Positions 1-33,700 of a DNA stretch of 64,000 nt are shown in pieces (position 1 is the first letter of the stretch; the number at the start of each line of letters is the position of its first letter). This DNA is from Gigantopelta aegis. Its lineage: Eukaryota > Mollusca > Gastropoda > Neomphalida > Peltospiridae. A program made the position numbers and the translations under genes. The stretch lies in the NCBI RefSeq assembly GCF_016097555.1, contig NC_054700.1, positions 53,875,701-53,939,700 of the forward strand, in the 5' to 3' direction. The notes under the pieces were generated by a model, which did no database searches, was not told the origin of the DNA, and saw nothing but the letters and a program-made list of their open reading frames with translations.

Positions 1-1206
1 TCCATCGCCGTTGCGACGTGTAGGCTAATAGAATCTGTCGCCGTTGCGACGTGCAGGCTAATAGAATCCGTCGCCGTTGCGACGTGTAGACTAATAGAAT
101 CCGTCGCCGTTGCGACGTGCAGGCTAATAGAATCCATCGCCGTTGCGAGGTGTAGGCTAATAAAATATATCACCGTGTGAGGTGTACACCGATAGAATCC
201 ATCACCGTGTGAGGTGTAGACTTATAGAATCCATCGCCGTTGCGACGTGTAGGCTAATAGAATCCATCGCCGTTGCGACGTGTAGGCTAATAGAATCCAT
301 CGCCGTTGCGACGTGTAGACTAATAAAATCCATCGCCGTTTGGACGTGTAGACTAATAGAATCCATCGCCGTTGCGACGTGCAGGCTAATAGAATCCATC
401 GTCGTTGCGACGTGCAGGCTAATAGAATCCATCGCCGTTGCGAGGTGTAGACTAATAGAATCTATCACCGTGTGAGGTGTAGACTTATAGAATGCATCGC
501 CGTGTGAGGTGTAGGCTAATAGAATCTATCACCCTGTGAGGTGTATACCAATAGAATCCATCACCGTGTGAGGTGTAGACTTATAGAATCCATCGCCGTT
601 GCGACGTGTAGGCTAATAGAATCCATCGCCGTTGCGACGTGTAGACTAATAGAATCCATCGCCGTTGCGACGTGCAGGCTAATAGAATCCATCACCGTTG
701 CGACGTGCAGGCTAATAGAATCCATCGCCGTTGCGACGTGCAGGCTAATAGAATCCATCGCCGTTGCAAGGTGTAGACTAATAGAATCTATCACCGTGTG
801 AGGTGTAGACTAATAGAATCTATCACCGTGTGAGGTGTAGACTTATAGAATCCATCGCCGTGTGAGGTGTAGGCTAATAGAATCTATCACTGTGTGAGGT
901 GTACACCAATAGAATCCATCGCCGTTGCGACGTGTAGACTAATAGAATCAATCGCCGTTGCGACGTGTAGACAAATATAATCCTAATAGAATCCATCTCC
1001 GTTGCGAGGTGCAGACTAATAGAATCCATCTCCGCTGCGAGGTGCAGACTAATAGAATCCATCTCCGCTGCGAGGTGCAGACTAATAGAATCTATCACCG
1101 TTTTGAGGTATAGATTCTATCACCGTTTTGAGGTATAGACTAATAGAATATATCACCGTTGTGAGGTATAGCCTAATAGCATCTATCACCGTTGCAAGGT
1201 ATATAT
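1..1206. repeat. 33-bp tandem array (runs off the left edge)
   Basis: About 35 copies of a 33-bp unit of the form AATAGAATCCATCGCCGTTG followed by CGACGTGTAGGCT. Variants have CACCGTGTGAGG in place of CGCCGTTGCGACG. Because 33 is a multiple of three, open frames arise on both strands, but they are low-complexity repeats and not genes. Copies become divergent after about 960 and fade out near 1206. Confidence 0.9.
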
Positions 1207-2337
1207 AAGGCAATTCCAACCCGAGGGACAAAATGTGGGTTTTTTTTGTATGGGCTGAGGTTTTGTCCCGAAATTTGGAATAATAGTTTCTGGCACTTGT
1301 CCTTTTGTAGATGGTTTTTCTGACAGGAGTCTCAATAAAATACAAAAGGACGTGTGCCACCAATATTTTCTAGTTCAAGGATTGTTATAATTTTAGTATA
1401 ATCATTATACAAATCAATGCATTTTATGTTTTTCCGTGACGTCACTCCTGCTCTCAGAATAAACAAAACTTATTTTACGAAATTAATATTTTGTTACTGT
1501 AATTAAATGGACGAGAAAAATAATCCATCACCGGACGTTGCGAGGTCTAGCTAAGGTCATTCCTTGTGATGGCCTCATCTATAGCTCACAACGGTAATAG
1601 ATTATGTTAGTATTGACGATTGCATACCTGTCTTTTACTACTATAGCTGCCTCGTGTACCCTTCCAGAAACGGTTTTCATATTTGTAGAGTGGTGGATAC
1701 TACGTATTAGTGTTCCCTAGCGGTTATGTAATAAAGACGACACTCGGGACGATCGGTACTGTGTGTATGTGTGTGTGTCTATATATATCCCACAGCGGAA
1801 TCTCTGGTTTCGAATATACATGTAATTGGCTTTATTCATGGGCTGGGGAGGTGTCAAAGTGTGCGGAATCGTGGTTCTTTTCAGTTTAATTTGCTCTATT
1901 GCATATTTATTATTTTTACCCGCTGCTGTGCGTTCTTTCTGTCTTCAGCTCTATTAACATGCCTATATCCAGAGCCGGTTTAAAGATTCGCAGGACCTGT
2001 AGCATAAATAACAGCGGGGGGGGGGGGGGGGGGGGGGGGGAGTGGGCGGAAATTGGAGTTTGGAGTACAACGTTACAAGTTACCGCGTAGGTCTAGAACC
2101 TAAACCCAAAGGCCATTGCCAAGTTTACTCTTGTAGGATATTTAAAACCAAAGAGAAAATTTTATTGCTTGGCCAAAACGAATTCAAGTGATTTGAGCAA
2201 TTTTGACGGGTTGTCATAGTAAAGTGTTGTCAGATTATTTACAAAAAATCCAACACGAAAAATAATAAAAGAATAAACAAATTTTACAACGGAGCCAAAC
2301 TTGTTAAAGTCCTACTAAGAACTAAGTCTGGCGCATG
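1207..2337. other. non-genic stretch
   Basis: No gene recognised. It contains a short hairpin at about 1290-1361 (arms of about 19 bp around TGGCAC..GTCCTTTTGTA), a small GT run near 1763, and a run of 25 G at 2016-2040. Confidence 0.6.
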
Positions 2338-2398
2338 CTGGAAAGGTTGGCGATGGTGGTAGCGGCGGAATGTTGGCCTTCAACTCCAGAAGAATGTC

Positions 2399-2440
2399 TT
2401 ACAGGTCGACGAAGTTCTTGATGATCCTGGGGTAGTCCTC
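2399..2440 (-). other. possible small terminal exon, unrecognised
   Basis: On the minus strand a pyrimidine-containing acceptor (TTTTACAG) precedes an open stretch reading EDYPRIIKNFVDL then stop. The same frame continues past the stop as DILLELKANIPPLPP, in a patch clearly richer in GC than its surroundings. It lies downstream of the last REXO2 exon and does not match the REXO2 C-terminus. It could be the end of an unknown gene, a pseudogene fragment or chance. I do not recognise the protein. Confidence 0.2.
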
Positions 2441-2501
2441 CTGTAAAACTTCTTGCTTACAAACACAGTCCCAATTACATACATTAATGAACAACAAAAA
2501 C

Positions 2502-2752
2502 ATGTTTTGTTTAACGACACCACAAAAGCACATTGATTTATTAATCATCGACTATTGGATGTCCAATTTTGAGAAAATCCACTAAATTTTTTCCATTAGA
2601 AGCAAGGGATCTTTTATATGCACAATCCCACAGACAGGATAGCACATAGCACATACCACGGCCTTTGATATACCAGTCGTGGAGCACTGGCTGGAATGAG
2701 AAATAGCCCAATGGGCCCACCGAGATGGATCGATCCTAAACCGATTACATCC
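2502..2752 (-). mobile_element. SINE, family B (tail TCTAGTGGTGTCGTTAAAC)
   Basis: tRNA-headed molluscan-type SINE read on the minus strand. The tail (TTTAACGACACCACAAAAGC as seen on plus) is at the left. The shared body (AGCAAGGGATCTTTTATATG, CAGTCGTGGAGCACTGGCTG) follows, and a partial pol III head with the box B-like GGATCGATCC is at the right. The 5' end of the head is lost. A 9-bp stretch in the body (GCACATAGCACATACC) is duplicated. Confidence 0.85.
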
Positions 2753-3272
2753 ATTAATTCAAGTACTGTATGTCCAAACAACTTGTGAAATAAATAAATT
2801 GCTTTATTGCAAAGAGTTGCCTCCCTTTTTCAAACATGATTCCAGCTACAAACTTAAGTCTTTTAACGACTCACTGGGTAGGTGTAATGGCACTACGCCC
2901 TCTTCTCTCTCGCTAACCACTAACAATTAACAACTAACCCACTGTCCTGGACAGACAGCCCAGATAAATGAGGTGTGTGCCCAAGACAGTGTGCTTGAAC
3001 CATAATTGGATAAAAGGACGGAAATAAGTTGAAATAAAAATGAAATGTCTAATTACTGACATGTGTATATTAACTTTGCAGGTCAGCGCAGGCAAGGGCG
3101 GCAAGTGCGGCAAGGGGGCATGTGAGCCCCCACCACTTGATTCAGTAGCAACAGCGATGGTTTATATATATATATACACACACCCACATGCACACGCACA
3201 CACACGTGCCACTACCCCTTTGTGGCACCTTCCTACACCACTGGTCAGGAATGCCATCACTGGTCAGGAATG
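2753..3272. other. non-genic stretch with AT/CA microsatellite
   Basis: No gene recognised. A (TA)n/(CA)n microsatellite lies at about 3160-3208. A short GC-rich patch at 3080-3140 follows a CAG and translates to Gly/Lys/Cys-rich peptide, but it runs into the microsatellite and has no recognisable family. Confidence 0.5.
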
Positions 3273-3440
3273 CAAATAGAGGATAATAAACGAGTTTCCT
3301 GTTATTATCAAATTTAAAACGTATGTCCAGAGTGAAATAATTTTCAGTTGTCACGAGCTTTAGCGATTGACAAATGAAAATTATTTCATGAGGGACATAA
3401 ATTTGATAATAAATGGTACCGAGTTTGTTATTCTATTTAT
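3273..3440. repeat. foldback (hairpin) element 1
   Basis: Long imperfect palindrome. The left arm (ATAATAAACGAGTTT.. TATTATCAAATTT.. ATGTCC.. GAAATAATTTTC) is mirrored on the right (GAAAATTATTTCAT.. GGACAT.. AAATTTGATAATA.. GAGTTTGTTATTC). The loop lies at about 3350-3368 (ACGAGCTTTAGCGA). The arms are about 75 nt. Confidence 0.8.
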
Positions 3441-4181
3441 TACCTCAGTTATCTTTTCTCTAAAAGCCTTTATTTTTGACACACATGCACATACCTGTAT
3501 AGAAACGACGTAAACCACTTTACACCTGTTCTGAGTATTGCTATAACTTTATAATTTAATAACATTCACAGATAATTTTCAAAAACAAAAGTTCTTTATT
3601 CAGCTAAAAAATATATACCGTAATGAATTGCATTAAAATGACATTTTGTTATAAATTTAACACCCAAAACAGAGAGCCGTAAACACACTCTTTAAACTAC
3701 ATGACGTCATTGTGTGTCTTTGCCAGATGACGTCATATTTAGTACCGACAAGGTCATTGGTTTGTAAACGTCAAATCGTCCAATAGTATTGTTCGTTAGA
3801 CCAATGCAGAATATTTTTCACTGAGAAAATATGGAAAATATTTTCCCTGTTATGAGTGACCTCTGGGTAATAATATGGTTTTAGTCACTGTATTTAAATA
3901 AAGCAAATTCTAGTATTATATATTGTTAAGCAGATAATTTTAGCCTTGGGATGGAAATGGAGATATTTTGAATCTACATCTTGTCTAATGCTCATCCCTA
4001 GCTACCATGTGTTCAGGATTCTGCCACAAATATATGGTTTGTGTGAGTTAACACATTACAGTCAAAGGCTTGTTGTTCAAAGTAAGTAGCTACAGGTATA
4101 TTCAATGAATGAAGCGCCATATTGCTAACACTGCAGTTTGTTTGTGCACATATTAAATGTACAGTATCTGCTACTCATAGA

Positions 4182-25213
<21,032 letters not shown>

Positions 25214-25322
25214 GTAGCGCCTAAAACCCAAATGGCAAAACCCAAATTTATATAAAGATCAAGAGCAGATAACTCTAGTAATATTCCGTCGAGTTTTGGT
25301 TCTTGTTTGAAGACACTAGGAG
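25214..25322. promoter_or_regulatory. probable shared (divergent) promoter of REXO2 and PGPEP1
   Basis: Lies just upstream of the REXO2 ATG. On the plus strand an excellent 5' splice site, AGGAG|GTATGT, sits at 25322/25323. The first coding exon of PGPEP1 is itself preceded by an acceptor (TCTATTTGCAG at 27749). A non-coding first exon of PGPEP1 ending at 25322 would therefore start within about 100 bp of REXO2. This is inference; there is no transcript evidence. Confidence 0.35.
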
Positions 25323-27749
25323 GTATGTCCGACTTTCGTTTCAATTAGGTCTTAACGCATCTTGTTTTGCAATCGTTATGAAATACGGTTTAATGTTTGG
25401 GTGTTTGATAAACCCTTGAGTGGGTCCATTACTTTTTTCGGTCGAAACACCCACAGATTTGAGTACACATACTTAAAGTCTTTGTTCAATTGTCAATGTT
25501 TGTCACTCGCTGACTCAGTCTGGCTGAACAAAAAGAATAACAAATGCCCCAAACTCCGTTGTTAGGGTAACGAAATGAATTACGTACATTATTTTTGATT
25601 TGTGTGCATGTCCCTTAAATACTGAGCAAACATTTCTAAAATTACTAATTATTTAATTATGATAATAATATCGTTTTTTGTTTATATTTACTAATAATAA
25701 TATGCCATGTATACTCTCACCCTGTTGAGTGGTTGTCTCTATTAAGTCGTACCATTTGGGATTTTACCCCTTTTTAAAGTAATACACCACCTATCGTTTG
25801 TTTACGTTCCAAGTCTCACAGTAAGATGTGTAGACAGTCAAATAGCTAAGAAATTTTAGTACATTCTATTATTTGCTACAGTTTACCTTAAAAATTCATT
25901 TTTTTTACACAGGAACCAAAATAGGTCAAAATCATATGACCCGTATGCCAATTAAAACATTGGTAGTTTTCGTAATTTATGGCAATCATGCCCAAAATAT
26001 ATATCGAAGGGTCATCTGCATGTGCATGTTTATTTTTACGTATTAGTGAGTGACGTCAGTAAAAATGTGAGGTCACACATCAATTGTTTTTCCATGCAAG
26101 CAAATAAGGGCGCTAAAATTTTAAAACATAAACTAAGATGTAGATCAATACAGTTTTACATTAAAAATATGGCTATTACTACAATATGTATAGTGAGTAT
26201 TAATTTTTGAATAAATATTTAAAAAAAATATTTAGATAAAAAATACAATTAGAAATAACCAAAGCTATTTGAAAAACGAAAAAGACGTTTGTCCCAGCTT
26301 ATTTTGCAAGCAATATTTTAAACACCATGCAGCAACCTGCTGACTGCTAAATCAATAAAACAATTTTCATAAAAACAGTTCCTTTTTATTGATTTCTTCA
26401 AGACATAAATTCAACCAAGCAAATTGCTACTGTATACTTTGTTCTTATGACGTTTTGCCCTTCTATACTTGAAAATAGTAAATAACACGACTCAATAGAG
26501 TTATATTTTTTTAGACTGATTGTAAGCACGTGTGTACTTTTGATTGCATCAAAGATGTAGATTTTTCTGCATTGTTGGTTTAAGTAACAATTAAAAATTT
26601 TCTTCAACTAATAATTGTAATAAAATTACAAAGCAGTTTTAACATATACTAATACAATTATTAAGTACCTCGACTAACCAGGGTCCCAATTGTTACATGT
26701 ATTGTAATTTTGAGACCCTAAGGTTTGACTTGATCGGAAGGACCATACTTTGAAACTGACAACAATATAAATGTCACTTACCTGTACATACATATGTTAA
26801 TAGTAATGACAAATGAAAATAAAGTCCACTGGAACACTGCTGATATAATAAACACCGTTCCAAACACACTCCCCCTAAAACAAGTGACATCCGGGCAGAC
26901 TCCGAGTATCGTAAAGTCGAGAGTAGACACATTTTTACTTTATATGATGTCACATTCAATCGAGATTACTTAAAAGAAAAGTTTTGTTTCTGGAGCATTT
27001 TATTACATTTCTTTTGTATTGGAAAAAAACCCTACTGATGAAAAGGACAGTAAAATTCATAAAACAATGAATAATAAAACATTATAAAATTTTAAATGGT
27101 GACAGGTGACAACAGTTACTGTGGAAAAAGTGAAAATCAGTATGGAACATAATTTTCTGTTCATTGTTTTGACTATTGGACTTACAGTGAGGGCAAAACA
27201 ATTGATCATATCTTTCCTAATTACGTACTCTTTCTTTTGTTAAAAGTTATGAAAAGCAGAATGTCTGGCATTATAACCCACTCTTAAGCAATCTGTCAGT
27301 GCTTTATTTGATGTTTATTTCAGAATACCCCCAACTCTGTTAGTACCCATTTAAATACTTTATCATGGCCTTACATAGTCCCTCCCAATGTGTCACATGA
27401 CCGAAAGCTGTCAGTTTTGCCATTTTTGTCTACTTCTATATTTTGATAATGCTGTGTTTTGTTTCGAGGGTAAAAATGGGGATTAGTGAAAACAGTTAAA
27501 AACTATATAACAAACATTTTGTTCTGGTTCTATCTGTTTGTATTGCATTATTTCTGTGAAACTTGTTCTTAGCCTCTTGGTGTCTCTTCTGATGTTTTTA
27601 TTAGCAAAAACAATGGTTGAAGCACCAGCATGCTCACAAATTTCACGAAAATCGCTGAGTCTCGAACTTAGAATACTCTTGATTTTACAATACTCTACCA
27701 TATCATTAATTTATAGAGAGTTAAAGATTTGATTGAATTCTATTTGCAG
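25323..27749. other. putative 5' intron of PGPEP1; nothing else recognised
   Basis: AT-rich, no repeats of note and no recognisable coding. Short open frames at 26398-26607, 26774-26959 and 27483-27732 lack family resemblance. Confidence 0.45.
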
Positions 27750-27758
27750 ATCTACAAG

Positions 27759-27792
27759 ATGCCAGAAACCACGAGAACGGTTGTAGTAACAG
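27759..27792 (+). CDS. PGPEP1: PGPEP1 coding exon 1
   Basis: ATG then MPETTRTVVVT plus the first base of Gly12, before donor GTTATT. Human reads MEQPRKAVVVTG. The exon probably begins at 27750 after acceptor TCTATTTGCAG, so 5'UTR would lie on a separate upstream exon. Confidence 0.9.
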
Positions 27793-30700
27793 GTTATTGT
27801 TTATACTTTATTTTTCTTGCTAGTATGCATATTCATTCATTTTTTTCAGGGGGTGGGAAGAACCCACCTCTATTACCCAATACGCCCCCCCCCAAAAAAA
27901 AAAAATAAAAAATAAAACAGCATCATCAACAGTTAAACAGCCCATTCTAGCTAGCTGTGTGACCTAATTCAGGGCAAAAAGACTTTTAAGGAAGGAAGGA
28001 AATGTTTTATTTAACAACACACTCAACACATTTTATTTACGGTTATATGGTGTCAGACATGCTTAGGGACCACACAGATATAGAGAGAGGAAATTTGCTG
28101 TCTCCACTTCATGGACTACTCTTTTCAATTAGCAGCAAGGGATCTTTTATATGCACTATCCCACAGACAGGATAGTACATACCACAACCTTTGTTACACT
28201 AGTTGTAGAGCACTGGCTGGAACAAGAAATAGCCCAATGGGTCCACCCACAGGGATCGATCTTAGACCGACCGCACATCAAGTGAAAGCTTTACCGCTGG
28301 GCTACATCCCGCCCCCCAAAAAGAGACTTTTAAGATGAAACAGCTTGTGGGGAAATGACCCCTTACCATTTTTATGGTATTCATAGATTCCACGAGCAGA
28401 GTTTCTGCCACAGGCTAAAACGGGTATGGCGCAACAACACCCAAATTTGTTTGCAGAGTCAACCTTTTGACAAAATTAATTATTCTTACCATTACTGTAT
28501 GAGTTTCTTAACCCTAACCCTAAACTTAAGCCATTTTCTTTATGGGAAAAGCCCCCCCCATACCCCCCCCCCCCCCCCCCCCCCCCTTACCCCCTGTTGA
28601 TTGTGGTTGCAATCAATTTCATAGCGCCATACCCAAAGATTTCTTTCTGGCAGAAACACTGACAAGTGGTCTTATACTTGTCTGTCAGCAGCTGGCAATG
28701 TCAGAAGTTGGAAACATGGTGGCCATGTGTGAACCTTTGGTGAATATATGCATGTAGCTCGAGTCACCTCTAGCCCTCCCCTTTAGGCTTATTGATATGT
28801 TTTAGGGGAGGGCTGGAAGGGACTGTATGTAATACTTCGGCAGTTGTCAACGACCAAATGGTAGCCAAAAACTACTGTATCTAAAATACAAATTTTTGCA
28901 TAAATCTAATGACACAGAGCTTTAGTTTGATTATTATCGAGTCCAGTGATGACATTAAACTTACATGTTGTTAACCAGTACCAACGCTACATGAAGAAAC
29001 CCGACACCTCTATGCAAATGGAAGTGAAACTGCACTGTATTTTTTTGTGGTGACGCAGAGCAAAGTGTAAGTCGACGTGACACATATCAATAACGGGAGG
29101 GCTAGAGGTGACTCGAGCTAATATGCATGGCGATCAGAAAGGACCTTGACCCATGGGAGGCAGATTCAACTCGATACTCAGTAGTAGAATGTTTACTTGG
29201 TGTGCAGTGAGGTGAATGAATGAAACACCCGCATGAAAAATATATCAGCCATTTTAAAATGAAAGAAATATTTGTTTAATGATGCCTCAGCACTTTTTAA
29301 TTAAACCATATAGCTATTAGATGTCTTACATAAAATGGTTATTTCAACTCGTGATCAAGAGAAACTTGATGCTTCAAGTTATTCAACATCTAGACTGCTC
29401 CCACTTGTATAGTAATTATAAACTGCCCTCAAATTAACATCATCTTGCTATGTTAGTTCAACACAGACAACATCCAAGTAAATGCCCTCAAAATTAACAT
29501 CATCTTGCTATGTTAGTTCAACACAGACAACATCCAAGTAAATGCCCTCAAAATTAACATCATCTTGCTATGTTAGTTCAACACAGACAACATCCAAGTA
29601 AATGCCCTCAAAATTAACATCATCTTGCTATGTTAGTTCAACACAGACAACATCCAAGTAAATACCCCATAATGATAAAAATGATAAAATTGCAGATAAT
29701 TTATAAGAAAGCTTTTCGAACCGGAGTATTCAAGGGTCAAACTTGACCTGGAACCGAGTAGCCGACACATACATAGATGACGATGACTTATGAGACTAAA
29801 GGAATAAAGTAAAATAGCATTATATGCATCTTAGTTCCAGCCCTGAACATGGATGCCAAATGATGCCATTGTATTTCATTCCACACATTCGACTTTTGTT
29901 TTCCATCCATGTCTCATAGTCCTACTGTATAATGTAACTGACGTAACACAGTATAATTAAACAAGAGTGTTCTTCCTTGTACGGGTACTCGTGTCCTGTG
30001 AACAGACTCAAGTCTTGCTAGACTCAGCCCGTGCCCGAGTACTTGAGTAATCGTGGAGGCCCTACAGGGCAGTACATATCACGATCTTTGATTCAACAGT
30101 CATAGGGAATTTGTTGGAACAGGAAAAATGTCAGTTGAGGTTGATCAATCCTGTGGCCCATATTGTGCCTCACACGAGTGCCATACCAACAGGGCTCGAA
30201 ATGGCCTTTGGCCAGGTCGCCAAATGCGACCAATGTCCCGTTTGGGTGACTTAAAAAAACAAACAAAAATGGCGTTAGTCGCCCAAATAATATTATTTGG
30301 GCTATCTTCTTCAGAGCTATAACATATGAGCCACTATTAATATTTGTATTGCATATATTTATTCCACATTAAAATCTTGCTCGTGATTCATGGTTCACTT
30401 ACCTTAATTTGCCAACATCCATTATTATTTTTTGGGCCACCATATTTTTTGGCGAGTTTCGAGCCCTGCATACCACTGAGCCACATTCCACCCTGTGCAA
30501 TATTAGAAAACATTTTATTATTGCTACTGAACAACAAAAGAAATGCAGATCTATGTTAATTTTGTTTTCTTTTAGTTATTTAGGAGATAACCATATGGAG
30601 TTTTTAGATTTGCGGGTGTTATTTAGGAGATAACCATATGGAGTTTTTAGATTTACGGGTGTTATTTAGGAGATAACCATATGGAGTTTTTAGATTTGCG

Positions 30701-33700
30701 GGTGTTATTTAGGAGATAACCATATGGAGTTTTTAGATTTGCAGGTGTTATTTAGGAGATAACCATATGGAGTTTTTAGATTTGCGGGTGTTATTTAGGA
30801 GATAACCATATGGAGTTTTTAAATTTGCAGGTGTTATTTAGGAGATAACCATATGGAGTTTTTAGATTTGTGGGTGATATTGTCTATTTGATCCATTTTT
30901 TACCAAAGGCATTAGCCTGAGGTTAAGAATTAAACATTTGCAGGCATCAAATAGACAATAACACCCGCAAATCTAAAAACTCCATATGGGCTTGGGCTTG
31001 GAGATTCCATTGTAAACAGAATCGTTTTTCTATGGAACTAACTGTATATTTGGTATTTCTTGAAAAAAATACCTGGCTACAATTTAACTGTAGACCCTTG
31101 AATCGCCAACTTCGCCTGTTCCAATTGACATCATTAGCTTTCTGGGTGTTATTTTCATTTGATCCCAGAAAAAGAATGTAATTAACCAATCACAATACAG
31201 AACACACTCAACAACAGTTTAAAATTAAAATTATTCAGTTTTCAATTTAGTCTCATTTGTGTCTGTTAAAATTATGAATGTCTTGGCCCATTTTAACAGT
31301 CTATTACCAAGTTAATTATGTCATGAAACAATATATACATGTATATGTTGAAATAGTCACTATTTACCAAATTAATTATATCATGAAACAATATATACAT
31401 GTATATGTTAAAATAGTCACTATTTATCAAATTAATTATATCATAAAACAATATATACATGTATATGTTGAAATAGTCATTACTTACCAAGTTAATTATA
31501 TCATGAAACAATATATACATGTATAATGTTGAAATAGTCATTACTTACCAAGTTAATTATATCATGAAACAATATATACATGTATATGTTGAAATAGTCA
31601 TTACTTACCAAGTTAATTATATCATGAAACAATATATACATGTATAATGTTGAAATAGTCATTACTTACCAAGTTAATTATATCATGAAACAATATATAC
31701 ATGTATAATGTTGAAATAGTCACTATTTACCAAGTTAATTATATCATGAAACAATATATACATGTACGTGTTGAAATAGTCACTGTTTACCAAGTTAATT
31801 ATATCATGAAACAATATATACATGTATATGTTGAAATAGTCACTGTTTACCAAGTTAATTATATCATGAAACAATATATTTACCAAGTTAATTATATCAT
31901 GAAACAATATATACATGTACGTGTTGAAATAGTCACTGTTTACCAAGTTAATTAAACAATATATACATGTACGTGTTGAAATAGTCACTATTTACCAAAT
32001 TAATTATATCTTGAAATAATATATACATGTACATGTTGAAATAGTCACTATTTACCAAGTTAATTATATCATGAAACAATATATACATGTACATGTTGAA
32101 ATAGTCACTATTTACCAAGTTAATTATATCATGAAACAATATATACATGTACATGTTGAAATAGTCACTATTTACCAAGTTAATTATATCTTGAAACAAT
32201 ATATACATGTACATGTTGAAATAGTCACTATTTACCAAGTTAATTATATCATGAAACAATATATACATGTATATGTTGAAATGGTCACATTTCTTGTGTG
32301 TTTCAGTGTATATTTGTGAATTTTTAAGGAAGACACAAACTGGTGGATTTATTTAGATTTTAGTGTGGGACGTAGCCCAGTGGTAAAGCACTCGCTTGAT
32401 GTTTTGTTGGTTTGGGATTGATCCCCGTCGGTGGACCCATTAGGCTATTTCTCGTTCCAGCTAGTGCACCACAACTGGCTGTGGTATGTGCTATATCCTG
32501 GTTGTTGGATGGTGCATATAAAAAATCCCTTGTTGCTAATTGGAAAGAGTAGCCCATGAATATCTGTGTGGTCCTTAACCATATGTCCGACACAATATAA
32601 TCGTAATTAAATGTGTTGAGTGTGTCGTTAAATAAATCATTTCTTTCCTTCCTTCCGTATTTAGATTTATCTTGCACCCACTGTTTCTATTAACCGATTA
32701 TGATCACTGATTAAAGCAAAGTCATGAACATACATGTATACTAGCAGATTATGATTTGGCATCTCTCATGTAACGTTACATGCATACATGTATACTAGCA
32801 GATTATGATTTGGCATCTCTCATGTAACGTTACATGCATACATGTATACTAGCAGATTATGATTTGGCATCTCTCATGTAACGTTACATGCATACATGTA
32901 TACTAGCAGATTATGATTTGGCATCTCTCATGTAACGTTACATGCATACATGTATACTAGCAGATTATGATTTGGCATCTCTCATGTAACGTTACATGCA
33001 TACATGTATACTAGCAGATTATCATTTGGCATCTCTCATGTAACGTTACATGCATACATGTATACTAGCAGATTATCATTTGGCATCTCTCATGTAACGT
33101 TACATGCATACATGTATACTAGCAGATTATCATTTGGCATCTCTCATGTAACGTTACATGCATACATGTATACTAGCAGATTATGATTTGGCATCTCTCA
33201 TGTAACGTTACATGCATACATGTAAATTAGATACATTACAAAATAGCTCATTTGACTTCTAGCTATATGTCACCATACAATGTAGCTGAAATAACAGACA
33301 TGATAGATTTTCAATTTAATTTTTATGGACTACAAGATAAAAATAATAACTAATTAATGATGTAGGATATCTAGGGAAAATTTAGTTTTCAACATCTTGA
33401 TTAGTGATATTTCTAGTCAATTAAAAATTGATTAGCAACTACTGTTTAATGTTTTAAAATTGTATAGCGATCTCTGAAAGCTGTGTAGCGAATCGCAACA
33501 CCGAACAAAATGTTCCCTGATATCTGCGTATCCTGTTCAGGCTAAATTGGAAATTACCATTCTTACCATCGCAGGATATAAAGCAGATATTCTGAGTCAG
33601 TAACTACTTATTCTTTGTCTTATTTGCATATGAAATTAGCAGTATTAAAAGAAGTTTTAAATTTCTGTTTCAGGGTTTGGCCCATTTGGCAACTACAAGG

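Noticed and set aside
182-801. Repetitive ORFs CRLIESIAVAT on plus and DSISLHVATAM on minus
   Set aside because: Translations of a 33-bp tandem array on both strands. No start context, no non-repeat part.
28508-28528. Interstitial telomere repeat CCCTAACCCTAAAC (also TTAGGGTTAAG near 13265)
   Set aside because: Only two units, and both occur at the corresponding place of two copies of the same MITE.
32375-32425. tRNA gene (box A and box B present), also at 24030 and 48425
   Set aside because: These are SINE heads: no closed acceptor stem, continuous with the SINE body, repeated many times.
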